The translations under genes and the position numbers were made by a program. A DNA stretch of 64,000 bases from Chryseobacterium sp. BGARF1 (GTDB lineage: Bacteria > Bacteroidota > Bacteroidia > Flavobacteriales > Weeksellaceae): contig NZ_LELA01000081.1 in the NCBI RefSeq assembly GCF_001677955.1, positions 88,645 to 152,644 of the forward strand, read 5' to 3'. The notes under the pieces are model-generated. The model searched no databases. It was not told where the DNA came from and saw only the letters and a list, made by a program, of their open reading frames with translations. This document shows positions 24,543 through 33,721 of this stretch, piece after piece (within the stretch, counting starts at the first letter, position 1; every line of letters starts with the position of its first letter).

Positions 24543-26129
24543 TTAAATGGCAACAATTATTAATTTTGAATCTTCTACCACCATTTCTTCCATGCAAAAT
24601 TCTACCCACGAATATCCGAAATCTGCAAAGAATACAGAGAAATTATATATTCTTTCCTGCCACGTTTTTGAAGGATGAACATCTAAAAACAGATTTTCTA
24701 AACGCTCCAACAATTCATTTTGTTTTATTTTTTCAGCACGAAGAAGTCTTTTTTTCATTCTTTGGAAAGATTTCAATTGCCTTGTTTCTTCTGCTTTTAC
24801 AAGATTTCCAAAAGACTGGTCTGTATTTTCTGCCTTATTTTTCAATTCTGAAAACTGTTTCGTAAGAAGATTTTCTTTTTCATTAAGCAAATGAAGAATT
24901 TCATTATTGTCTAAAATCTTATCATTCGTTATTTTTATGAAATTCTGAAAGAAGTCATCCAGTTTTAAATTTAATTTTTCGATTTTTCCGATGGTCTTTT
25001 CTTTTAAAAACAACATCGAGTTTCTCGGAATTAGAATTGGGAAAGGTAAATTGAGTTTAGCAAAATAATCTTTCAGCTCAAGCCAATACATGATTTCGGC
25101 ATTTCCACCAATGTATGCAAGATTCGGCAAAACCGTTTCCTGATAAACAGGTCGCATCAATGCATTTGGACTAAACTTTTCGGGATAGTTTTCAAGCTCG
25201 TTTAAAATTTCTTCTTTCGTAAACTGAATATTTTTATCAACAACGATATAATTTTCACCGTCAAAATCTATTCTGTCGCGGGTTTCAGAAAGATAAAATA
25301 AATTAATTTCACGCGGATTTACCTGAACTTTACCATATTTATTCGTCAGAAATTCGACTTTATCTTTTGAGTTTTTATGTAAGCTAAAATTCTCAAGTTC
25401 ATCTTTAAAAACATTTTTAATCTGATTTTTCAGTGCTTTGGAATCACCATCAAGAATCAACAAACCAAAATCTGAAAACAACCTGTTAACCAAAGTCTGA
25501 ATAGCTTTCGTTAAAGTATTTCCATTTTTGTAAGCTTCTTTAAGCATTAAAATAAGCTCAGTTCCAAAAATAGAATCTTTAAATTCTTTTTCAAATTCAG
25601 AAATAAAAAAAGTATCGCTGATTTGAATTCTTCCAACTGCACTTCCTGACCTTTCGTTGATTTCGTAATAATTATTCTCGGTTTTAAAATGATTGATTTC
25701 TGCAAAATCGTGGTCTTCAGAAGCCATCCAATACACCGGAACAAAATTAAAATCAGGGAAATTCTGCTGTAAATACATACAGGTCTTTATCGTCTGAAGA
25801 ATTTTGTACACAAAAAAAACAGGTCCGGAAAACAGATTAAGCTGGTGACCGGTTGTAATGGTGAATGTATTTTTATGCTTAAGATTTTCTAAGTTCTCTG
25901 TCTGCTTAGAAGACAACTTAAAATCTGAAAGCTGTGATTTTATCGTTTCAGATAGAATTTCTCTTTTTTCTAATGTAAAAGAGTTTTGTTTTGAATGAAT
26001 TTGCTGAGCGAAATTTTCAAGCGAAAAAGTATGTGCTTCAAATCCTTCTATATCATGATTCAGGAAATCTTTTACCAATTTTGGAATACTTTCGATTTCG
26101 CTGAATGCTATTTTGTTTATTATTTTCAA
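24543..26129 (-). CDS. bshC: Bacillithiol synthesis cysteine-adding enzyme BshC
   Basis: A 528-residue protein of the size and pattern of BshC, which joins cysteine to glucosaminyl-malate to finish bacillithiol, the main low-molecular-weight thiol of many Firmicutes and Bacteroidetes. Recognisable segments are FTITTGHQLNLFSGPVFFVYKILQTI, PVYWMASEDHDFAEINHF, and RPVYQETVLPNLAYIGGNAEIMYWLEL. A long coiled-coil stretch occupies ~380-480. It lies 12 nt after the putative porin gene, so it is probably in one operon with it. Confidence 0.93.
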   Translation of the reverse strand: MKIINKIAFSEIESIPKLVKDFLNHDIEGFEAHTFSLENFAQQIHSKQNSFTLEKREILSETIKSQLSDFKLSSKQTENLENLKHKNTFTITTGHQLNLFSGPVFFVYKILQTIKTCMYLQQNFPDFNFVPVYWMASEDHDFAEINHFKTENNYYEINERSGSAVGRIQISDTFFISEFEKEFKDSIFGTELILMLKEAYKNGNTLTKAIQTLVNRLFSDFGLLILDGDSKALKNQIKNVFKDELENFSLHKNSKDKVEFLTNKYGKVQVNPREINLFYLSETRDRIDFDGENYIVVDKNIQFTKEEILNELENYPEKFSPNALMRPVYQETVLPNLAYIGGNAEIMYWLELKDYFAKLNLPFPILIPRNSMLFLKEKTIGKIEKLNLKLDDFFQNFIKITNDKILDNNEILHLLNEKENLLTKQFSELKNKAENTDQSFGNLVKAEETRQLKSFQRMKKRLLRAEKIKQNELLERLENLFLDVHPSKTWQERIYNFSVFFADFGYSWVEFCMEEMVVEDSKLIIVAI

Positions 26130-26141
26130 CCTGATTAAATT

Positions 26142-28082
26142 TTAGTTGAACAGATACCATAAAATTCCGATATTCAGTCTAAAATCATAGACCGGATAAT
26201 GTGGAAATGCATATGATTTGTTTGGTGAAATGACCGTTCCTATTTGCTGACCTTCGATAAAGAAAAACATTCTTTTCACTTTCATATTAACATACAAGTC
26301 TGCGATTGGCTGTCCTCCGATTGAGAAAGAATCTGCGCTTGGCAAAATATATTCGTTAAGAATCGGGAAATATTCTCGTGTCGCAAATTTTGAGAAGTAA
26401 TATACTTTTAAACCTGCCTGAATTTCTGCTGCATTTTTGAATGCTTTAGACTGAAAGAAAAAGTTAGCTCTTCCTATAAAAGAAGGCAATGGCAACAATT
26501 CTTTATTTGTTAAAACATTTTGAAACTGTAATCTTGTATTTAAATGAAATTTACCGTAGCTGAATGTAGCATCACCTCCAATCTGAGAAATATTTACAGA
26601 ATTTGCGCTCTGTCTCGGCATTGCTGCAGCATCAAAATAAGTATAATTATCTACTCTAAAATAGTTGGCAAACAATTCTGTTTTAAACCATTTTAAATTT
26701 ACATTTCCACCAATTTCTGTTACCGACTGATTTTTTGCATTAGTAAGGAAATAATTGAAATTATTATAAACCGAAGCATTCGCAAGATAGTTGAATGACG
26801 GATATGAATTTTGGAAATTTACTTTAGCATTCACAAAGTAATCCTTAATCGGCTCAAACTTGATATTGTTTGTCGTCTTCAAATAATTTCCAAACTGATT
26901 TCCTTTTGAAATTTCCAAGAATGAATTGACCTGGAATTTATCAAAAAGTTTAATCTGTAGATTTCCGACAGCTCCCAATCTGTTTTCTTTCATCTCAGAA
27001 GGAATTTCAAGATTTGGTAATGTAATTTGATCGACCCCGAATTTCAGCATTTGATATCTTAATCCTGCATCCAATTTGAAACGTTCGTTATCGAAAACCA
27101 AACTGAAAGTATTGCTAAAATTATTTGAATACTTTTTCGTTGCAAGAGGAAAACCATTAACAATCTCTGCTTCAGAAGTGTACCAATATGGTTCTAAACT
27201 ACCTTGATTATAATAATATTTATTCCCTTGATTAAAGATGGTATGTCTAATTCTAAAAGGGAATTTTTCAGCATAGAAAGGGGTAAACTGGTGGCTCAGA
27301 TAATATCTTCGGTAAGAATACTGCGAACTTGATGCCGCCAAATTCACCAGAGCTCTGTCACGGTTTTTAAACTCACTATCTCCCGATTGGAAGAGGTTAT
27401 CATTAACAATTCCCCCATTTTCTTGATTGTTTACATTCTGATGAAGGTAATGCGCAAATAATTCATAATCTCCGCTTTTTGAAGTATAGTGCCCGGAAAA
27501 CAAAGTATTATTATTTGCTGAAAGAGAGTTTCTATAAAACCCTTGAGAACGAAGTCCCATATAATCTAAAGCAAAATTGAAACGCTTTCCGATATTCTGG
27601 GTGTATGTTGACTGCAATGCAGCGCCGTTTTTCATCGCAGTATGATAAATAAAGGTCGCCGTAGGAGTTTTTACATCATAATATTTGATATCATTAATTC
27701 CTAAAATACCGTACGATTTATTTGTTGGCAAAAGCGACAGGTTTTGTTCTGCATTTACTTCATAAGATAAAGGATTGAATCCTGATCCGATGTTCGCAAA
27801 CTGTACTTTTCCAAAATTATCTCTGTTGTTATATTGAGAAAAAATATACGTCTTATTAAAAGTCATCGCTGTATCAAAGATTTTCTTTTCAGAAAACTGA
27901 GCCTGATACTGATAATCATTAATCGTCGGTTTAAAAATTTTAAGAGAATCTTTTTTCCCGGAATCTATTACTAAGGTGTCTTTTAGCTTTTTCTCAAGCA
28001 TGTTAGAGTCTGTTTTATTGACAATAACCTGAGCCTTAATAAAGGAAGCGAAGAAAAATATGATTAGAAAAAGGTATTTCAT
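26142..28082 (-). CDS. Putative outer-membrane porin
   Basis: A 646-residue protein with a signal peptide (1-17) and a body of alternating beta strands rich in aromatic and asparagine residues, ending NIGILWYLF with a C-terminal phenylalanine-asparagine. This matches the putative porin family (Porin_10-like) widespread in Flavobacteriia. It probably forms a passive outer-membrane channel of unknown selectivity. It is the first gene of the run porin, bshC, LysM protein. Confidence 0.8.
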   Translation of the reverse strand: MKYLFLIIFFFASFIKAQVIVNKTDSNMLEKKLKDTLVIDSGKKDSLKIFKPTINDYQYQAQFSEKKIFDTAMTFNKTYIFSQYNNRDNFGKVQFANIGSGFNPLSYEVNAEQNLSLLPTNKSYGILGINDIKYYDVKTPTATFIYHTAMKNGAALQSTYTQNIGKRFNFALDYMGLRSQGFYRNSLSANNNTLFSGHYTSKSGDYELFAHYLHQNVNNQENGGIVNDNLFQSGDSEFKNRDRALVNLAASSSQYSYRRYYLSHQFTPFYAEKFPFRIRHTIFNQGNKYYYNQGSLEPYWYTSEAEIVNGFPLATKKYSNNFSNTFSLVFDNERFKLDAGLRYQMLKFGVDQITLPNLEIPSEMKENRLGAVGNLQIKLFDKFQVNSFLEISKGNQFGNYLKTTNNIKFEPIKDYFVNAKVNFQNSYPSFNYLANASVYNNFNYFLTNAKNQSVTEIGGNVNLKWFKTELFANYFRVDNYTYFDAAAMPRQSANSVNISQIGGDATFSYGKFHLNTRLQFQNVLTNKELLPLPSFIGRANFFFQSKAFKNAAEIQAGLKVYYFSKFATREYFPILNEYILPSADSFSIGGQPIADLYVNMKVKRMFFFIEGQQIGTVISPNKSYAFPHYPVYDFRLNIGILWYLFN

Positions 28083-28120
28083 GAATATTTTTTGTACAGC
28101 AAAAGTAAGAAATAAAAGGC

Positions 28121-28145
28121 AAAAAAAAACCCGTCTTTCGACGGG
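28121..28145 (-). terminator. Strong terminator of the second SusC/SusD operon
   Basis: AAAACCCGTC, a TTTC loop and GACGGGTTTT form a GC-rich stem (28130-28135 with 28140-28145, extended by A-T pairs). On the minus strand a run of nine T follows. It lies 17 nt after the SusD stop codon. The flanking A and T runs allow it to act on both strands. Confidence 0.92.
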
Positions 28146-28162
28146 TTTTTGGTAGAACCAAA

Positions 28163-29746
28163 TTATTTATAACCAGGATTTTGTTGTCCTGACATTCCTT
28201 GATTTGCAGTCATTTCCGCAAGAGGAATTGGTAATGTGTATTTATAACTTCCATTTGGTAAGTTTTGAGAAACGAAACCTTCGATATCATCATCTGCATT
28301 TCTATCCATAGTAACACCAGCAGTAGCTGCTAATCTTTTTAAGTCGATATAACGGTGACCTTCCAAAGCCAACTCTATTCTTCTTTCTTTAAGAATATCT
28401 TTATATGCTACTTGTTTGCTAGTATAAGCTGGTGTAGTAGGTGTACCTGTATACGCTCTAGCTACTCTTACCTGCTGGATGTAGTTTGCAGCTCCTGCAA
28501 AATCTCCTGCTTCAACTGCAGCTTCCGCAAGAATAAAATACATCTCAGATAATCTAAATACTTTCACGTCATTTCTCGTTGCACCACCAACCTTACCAGG
28601 AAACTTGTCGATTACATAATAATGATTTGCTAAATATGGTCTTGACGATGGATCTAAATACGCATATCTTCTTACATCGTTTCCATTTCCAGTGAACTCG
28701 TTATACATATTAACACCCCAAAACCACATTACACCTCCAGAAATAGTTGAAGTATTTGTGTTATACAAGGCTCCAATTGCACTACCTGAACCAGGAGCAA
28801 GACGGTTAAGACCAAATATAACCTCGCCACGATATTCAGTCGGAGACTCAATAGCATCCAAATCAGCCCACATTCTTCTATACGGATTAAATGCAGCAGC
28901 CGTACTATACCAAGCAGTATACCAAGCACTTGTTCCTACAGCTCCCGACGTAGTAGTCGTCATTGGCGAAGCAGTTGTTAAATTAACACCAGACCCCGTT
29001 AGTACTAAGTCAGCATATTGTTTAGCTAAAGGATAATTACCACGGTACAGATTAAATCTTGCTGCAATCGCATTTACTGCGCTTCTGTTTACATAGAACC
29101 TATTAACATTACTCCCAGTAGCTGCAACATTGGCTCTAGCAAAATCTAAATCTGCATTGATAAGATCGTAGATAGCTTTGTTGGTAACTCTAGGCGCTGA
29201 AAAATTCAAATCGCTTGGAGCTGTTGTAACCAACATAACCCCTAAAGCATTCTCATTTTTCATATCCGTTGAGAAATAAGTTTCTAACTGAAGATAACAA
29301 TACGCTCTTAATGCTCTTGCTTCACCAAGAATTCTATTGTAAGCTGTGGCTTGTGCTCCTGGAGTAGGAGTAACTTGCTCAGCCATCTCTAAAAGACGGT
29401 TTACTCTGTTGATTACTGTATAGTTGTTTACCCAAATCGTCCCAGTATAGCCATCACTAGGATCAATAAAATGCCTGTGTAATTGCCATTCTTGACCACC
29501 ACTACCAATACCTTGACGCACTTCGTCTGTAACTACTGCGGTTAAATAATTAGCACTATTGGGCTCTAGCAGACCGTAAACAGAACCAATAAGAAAATTA
29601 TTCATTCCATCAACAGTAGTGATGTCTTCTCCATGCGTTTCTCCCGGTTGTACAATTTCATAACTATCAGAGCAACTTGTAAGTATAGAATTACCCCCTA
29701 AAAGTGCTGCTCCAATAAAAAAAGCATATTTTATATTTTTTTTCAT
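28163..29746 (-). CDS. SusD/RagB-family outer-membrane lipoprotein
   Basis: A 527-residue lipoprotein (signal peptide with TSC at residue ~25) of the SusD/RagB family, the ligand-binding lid of a SusC transporter. Typical regions are EARALRAYCYLQLETYFS, KVFRLSEMYFILAEAAVEAGDF near residue 400, and ERRIELALEGHRYIDLKRL before the C-terminus, which ends GQQNPGYK as many family members do. It lies 19 nt behind its SusC partner. No glycosidase or protease is adjacent, so the substrate is unknown. Confidence 0.93.
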   Translation of the reverse strand: MKKNIKYAFFIGAALLGGNSILTSCSDSYEIVQPGETHGEDITTVDGMNNFLIGSVYGLLEPNSANYLTAVVTDEVRQGIGSGGQEWQLHRHFIDPSDGYTGTIWVNNYTVINRVNRLLEMAEQVTPTPGAQATAYNRILGEARALRAYCYLQLETYFSTDMKNENALGVMLVTTAPSDLNFSAPRVTNKAIYDLINADLDFARANVAATGSNVNRFYVNRSAVNAIAARFNLYRGNYPLAKQYADLVLTGSGVNLTTASPMTTTTSGAVGTSAWYTAWYSTAAAFNPYRRMWADLDAIESPTEYRGEVIFGLNRLAPGSGSAIGALYNTNTSTISGGVMWFWGVNMYNEFTGNGNDVRRYAYLDPSSRPYLANHYYVIDKFPGKVGGATRNDVKVFRLSEMYFILAEAAVEAGDFAGAANYIQQVRVARAYTGTPTTPAYTSKQVAYKDILKERRIELALEGHRYIDLKRLAATAGVTMDRNADDDIEGFVSQNLPNGSYKYTLPIPLAEMTANQGMSGQQNPGYK

Positions 29747-29765
29747 GATAAAATTATTAAATTAA

Positions 29766-32648
29766 TTAGAACTCAACATTTACCCCAACCGAATATACCT
29801 TCGGGTTTGGATATACTGACAATGATTGTTGAGTAATTGGTTCTGGGTCAAAACCTTTCCATTTAGACCAAGTATATAAGTTTTCTGCTTGTAAGAATAC
29901 TTTTACACTTCTCACAGGTAAATTTCTAAGCATTTCTTTACTAAGATTATACCCAATAGCAACGTTTTTCAGTCTTACAAAATCTGTCTTGTGTAGATAA
30001 CGATCAGAGTCATCCTCTTGGCCTTGATTGTTTGCAGTTAAGCTAGGAATGTCTGTATTCGTATTATCAGGTGTCCAAGCATTTAACAAGTCTTTAGAAA
30101 CATTAATACCGAGAGTAGCATAGGCTGGGTTTAACAACCAACTCTCCATATTATCATTGATCCAACCTCCAGATTGGTAAGAGAACATTGCGTTAAAAAA
30201 GAAACCTTTTACATCTAAGTCTACACCAAAACCTCCAGATACTTTAGGGAAAATAGATTTTCCTGTAGCCACTCTATCATCAACAGTTGGCGTTTCAGTA
30301 ATTTGTCCGTCTTTACCTACAAACAGTAGTTCTCCATTTTCTTGATTAACCCCTGCATACTGATATAAATACCATTGATATGCTGGTCCTCCAATCGCTT
30401 GTACGTTGTTACCTGTAAAATCTTCTTTCGGTAAAGCTTTTACTGTATTTTTGTTGTAAGCTCCGTTTGCCCAAACAGATAATTTTATATCTTGCTTTCT
30501 GATAATATTACCTCTTAAAGAAGCCTCTATCCCTTTGTTTTCTAACTTACCGTTATTACCTATGATGTTAAAACCATTACCTAAACCGGCTGAAATAGCA
30601 ATATTATTAATCAAACGATCTGTCGTTTTTTGGTAAACATCAAAAGTACCTTCAACAATTCCATTATAGTTAAAGTCTAAACCAATATTCGCCATTGATT
30701 GCTTTTCCCATCTTAAATCTGCGTTACCTTTAGAGAATAAATATCCATACAAGTTTTGGTATCCTCCAATAGAAGGTGTACTAGTATAATTATCAATATA
30801 TTGCAGAGGTCTAAGATAAGAAGGGTTTTGATTATTTGTCGCAACCTGAATATTTTGATTCCCTTGCGTACCGTAAGAAGCTCTAAGCTTTAACATTCTA
30901 AATTTAGATTCAGCCATAAATTCTTCTTTGTCGATGTTCCATCTACCAGAAACTGACCAGAAAGTATCCCACTTATTTTTATCATCAAATCTGTAAGTCG
31001 CATCTCTTCTTAATGTACCACTAAATCCGTATCTACCAGCATAGTCGTAATCTACCGTACCAAACGCTGCAAATGTACCAGCATTAATTTTACTTGCCGA
31101 AACTGACGGCTGATAGAAGCTTGGACTAGAAGCACTAAAAGGAATATATCCTTTTCCTGCACCAAATGACCATAATAGAGGATCTAGACCATTTTGTGTT
31201 TGAGACTTAGACAAATAATGTCCTTTATAGTAATCTAAATAAGCTGCAACAGTCAAATCGTGATCACCAAACGATTTATTAAATGTAAGGTTAGAAACGT
31301 TATTAATCGTTAAATCTTTAAAATTTGATAGAATTTCAATCCCCCCATATTTAGCTAGTGTAGAAGCTGCCACACTATTTGACAAATATCCTAGTGGAGA
31401 TCTAGCAAAAGTTCTATCTTCTTCTTTAAAATCTATTCCTAATCTATTCGTAAATGTTAAGTTATCGGTAATTTTATAACTCCCACGTAAGTTAGCATTT
31501 ACAGAAGTTTCTGCATATAAATTTCGCACACCACCGATCATGTTATCATACAATACATATGGTCTATATGCAGCAGAGTTTTGACCAATAGCAGCAAACA
31601 TTTCAGCACCATTTCTATATGGATACTTTGGTAAAGTTGGATCACCCAACACAGCTCCTAACAATACGTCTTGTGCTATATTCCCTGCTAAAGCAGTAGC
31701 ATTCGCTTCCTGATCTAACTGATTTCTTTTAGAATAAGCAGCAGCTAATTGCGCTGAGTAAGTAAATCTTTTATTTTTCGATTGCCCATTGATATTATTA
31801 CGGAAAGTAAATCTTTCAAAATCTGTTCCTTTAATAATCCCCTCGTTCTTCAGATAGCCTACTGAGGTAAACACAGACAAATTCTCGCCTCCATAAGTTA
31901 AACCTAAGTTATGTTGTTGTGTCATCCCTACTCTCATCAACTCTTTCGTCCAATCTGTATCTGTAGAATAGTTATTGATATCATCATCACTCATACCAAC
32001 ACCTTTACCACCCTGCCCATATATTTGTTGAATTTTAAGCAATTCTTTAGCATTAGCCAAATTATAAGAAGGCTTTGGATATTGTGAGAATGAAGTTAAT
32101 GCATCATAAGAGACTTTCAAGCCAGAATTATACTTTCCGAATTTAGTCGTAATAACAACAACCCCATTAGCACCTCTGTTACCATAAATTGAAGTTGCCT
32201 GAGCATCTTTCAATATACTCAAAGTTTCAATGTCGTTAGGGTTCAAGTTTCTAAATTGCGAAGAAGAACTAGACAAACCATCTATCACATATAAAGGATC
32301 TGTAGATGCGTTTAATGAACCAACACCTCTAATTAAGATATCAATTTTACCTGAACCTGGAGAACCAGAGCTTGAGTTAACTGACAAACCAGGTGCGGCT
32401 CCTTGAAGTGAATTCAAAAAAGTTGTATTTGGACGATTTTCCAACGTTTCAGCGCTAATAGTTGTAGACGCTGCAGTTGAGCTAGCTTTCGTCGCTGTTT
32501 TACTATACCCTAAAACAACAACCTCTTCAATCTTCTGTTCTTTTGACGGTTTTGAAGGAACGGAATCATTTTTTGTTGCCTGCGCAAAAGCTACTTGCCC
32601 GATAAAGAACAAAGCCCCAGCACTTAATACACGTAATTTAACATTCAT
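29766..32648 (-). CDS. SusC/RagA-family TonB-dependent transporter
   Basis: A 960-residue outer-membrane transporter: signal peptide (1-22), TonB-box-like KIEEVVVLGYSKT (~39-51), and the plug with DILIRGVGSLNASTDPLYVIDG and ILKDAQATSIYGNRGANGVVVITTK. A large barrel follows, ending YSVGVNVEF. As in the other SusC of this window, the N-terminal CarboxypepD-like domain is missing. A 24-nt inverted repeat lies 33 nt upstream of the start codon and is a candidate operator. Confidence 0.94.
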   Translation of the reverse strand: MNVKLRVLSAGALFFIGQVAFAQATKNDSVPSKPSKEQKIEEVVVLGYSKTATKASSTAASTTISAETLENRPNTTFLNSLQGAAPGLSVNSSSGSPGSGKIDILIRGVGSLNASTDPLYVIDGLSSSSSQFRNLNPNDIETLSILKDAQATSIYGNRGANGVVVITTKFGKYNSGLKVSYDALTSFSQYPKPSYNLANAKELLKIQQIYGQGGKGVGMSDDDINNYSTDTDWTKELMRVGMTQQHNLGLTYGGENLSVFTSVGYLKNEGIIKGTDFERFTFRNNINGQSKNKRFTYSAQLAAAYSKRNQLDQEANATALAGNIAQDVLLGAVLGDPTLPKYPYRNGAEMFAAIGQNSAAYRPYVLYDNMIGGVRNLYAETSVNANLRGSYKITDNLTFTNRLGIDFKEEDRTFARSPLGYLSNSVAASTLAKYGGIEILSNFKDLTINNVSNLTFNKSFGDHDLTVAAYLDYYKGHYLSKSQTQNGLDPLLWSFGAGKGYIPFSASSPSFYQPSVSASKINAGTFAAFGTVDYDYAGRYGFSGTLRRDATYRFDDKNKWDTFWSVSGRWNIDKEEFMAESKFRMLKLRASYGTQGNQNIQVATNNQNPSYLRPLQYIDNYTSTPSIGGYQNLYGYLFSKGNADLRWEKQSMANIGLDFNYNGIVEGTFDVYQKTTDRLINNIAISAGLGNGFNIIGNNGKLENKGIEASLRGNIIRKQDIKLSVWANGAYNKNTVKALPKEDFTGNNVQAIGGPAYQWYLYQYAGVNQENGELLFVGKDGQITETPTVDDRVATGKSIFPKVSGGFGVDLDVKGFFFNAMFSYQSGGWINDNMESWLLNPAYATLGINVSKDLLNAWTPDNTNTDIPSLTANNQGQEDDSDRYLHKTDFVRLKNVAIGYNLSKEMLRNLPVRSVKVFLQAENLYTWSKWKGFDPEPITQQSLSVYPNPKVYSVGVNVEF

Positions 32649-32680
32649 ATTAACAAAATTTTAATATTTTTAATGAGCAA

Positions 32681-32704
32681 ATATGTTAATAAATATTAAC
32701 ATAT
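32681..32704. promoter_or_regulatory. 24-nt inverted repeat upstream of the second SusC gene
   Basis: Two perfect 11-nt arms (ATATGTTAATA and its complement) flank a 2-nt centre, 33 nt before the SusC start codon. This is a dimeric-operator geometry, or a strong AT hairpin in the leader. The rest of the 312-nt gap to 32960 is over 75% A+T with poly-A/T runs and no other feature that I can support. Confidence 0.5.
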
Positions 32705-32960
32705 GCAAATTTTTTCACATACTCACTTATTATTTTTTTAGTAAAATTCTATAAACAAGTAAAAACAAAAACAATTCAACAAAATTTCCATGAAAAACCA
32801 TATCAAAAGATAAAATAAACGACAAATCACCTTAGCTTTAACAAATTATATACAACACGAATTAAATAATTTAGAATTAATACAAATTAAAAGAATTCGC
32901 ATTAAAACCTATCAATAATATAGTTATTTATATTATTTTTATTGTTATTAATAAAATAAC

Positions 32961-33638
32961 ATGAAAACATTTTTTAAATTCTTAGCAATTACTTCTAGCG
33001 TATTTGTCTACAGTCAGCAAACTCAACAAGTCAATCAAGGTATAGGCTATGAATTTTTCCCAACAAAAAGTGTCACATCCAATGGAAAAACTTTAAAATA
33101 TGAGGATATAATTGGAACTCCTTATGCAGACACAGATTTCAAAATGGCAAAATTAGCCGACAATTATGAAGAAGTCCCTGTAAGGTATAATAGTTACAAA
33201 GACGAAGTTGAATTTAAAAAAGGTGAAAATATTCAAGTAGTTCCAAAACAAAAAGAATTTTCCAGAATTACAATTAAAAAACCATCACAAACCATTGTAA
33301 ATTTAGAAACAAATGATAATTTACAAGGATATTTCTTTGAATTAGTACCCGGAAAAATAGCACTTTATAAAAAAGAAAAAACAGTTTTTAAAGATGAAGT
33401 TCCCGCAATAAACTCTTACGCGGCTTCTAAACCTGCTGAATTCATAAAACAAAATCCTGTATATTATATTAAAACAGAAAATAATTTCATTAAAAAGCCA
33501 AAAAATCAAAAAGAAATCATTGAAGCTTTCCCTAGTCTAAAGGATCAAATCAATACTTATTTCAAAAGCAATAAAGTAAAATTCAACAACGAAGAAGATT
33601 TAATAAAATTAGTCAATCATCTAAATCAACAAAGCTAA
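32961..33638 (+). CDS. Secreted protein of unknown function
   Basis: A 225-residue protein with a signal peptide (MKTFFKFLAITSSVFVYSQQ, about residues 1-18). The mature part is rich in lysine, glutamate and asparagine, with no cysteine and no further membrane segment. I recognise no family. It stands alone, transcribed divergently from the second SusC operon and ended by a strong terminator shared with infB. Its AT content is higher than that of the housekeeping neighbours. Confidence 0.65.
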   Translation: MKTFFKFLAITSSVFVYSQQTQQVNQGIGYEFFPTKSVTSNGKTLKYEDIIGTPYADTDFKMAKLADNYEEVPVRYNSYKDEVEFKKGENIQVVPKQKEFSRITIKKPSQTIVNLETNDNLQGYFFELVPGKIALYKKEKTVFKDEVPAINSYAASKPAEFIKQNPVYYIKTENNFIKKPKNQKEIIEAFPSLKDQINTYFKSNKVKFNNEEDLIKLVNHLNQQS

Positions 33639-33665
33639 AAACTTAATAAAGTACAATATTTAATA

Positions 33666-33704
33666 AAAAAAGTCGGTATTCAAAATTTGAATACCGACTT
33701 TTTA
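33666..33704. terminator. Bidirectional terminator, unknown gene / infB
   Basis: AGTCGGTATTCAAA and its complement (33671-33684, 33686-33699) form a long stem flanked by A and T runs. It serves the plus-strand secreted-protein gene and the convergent minus-strand infB. Confidence 0.92.
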
Positions 33705-33721
33705 TTATGAAATGAAAGTTA

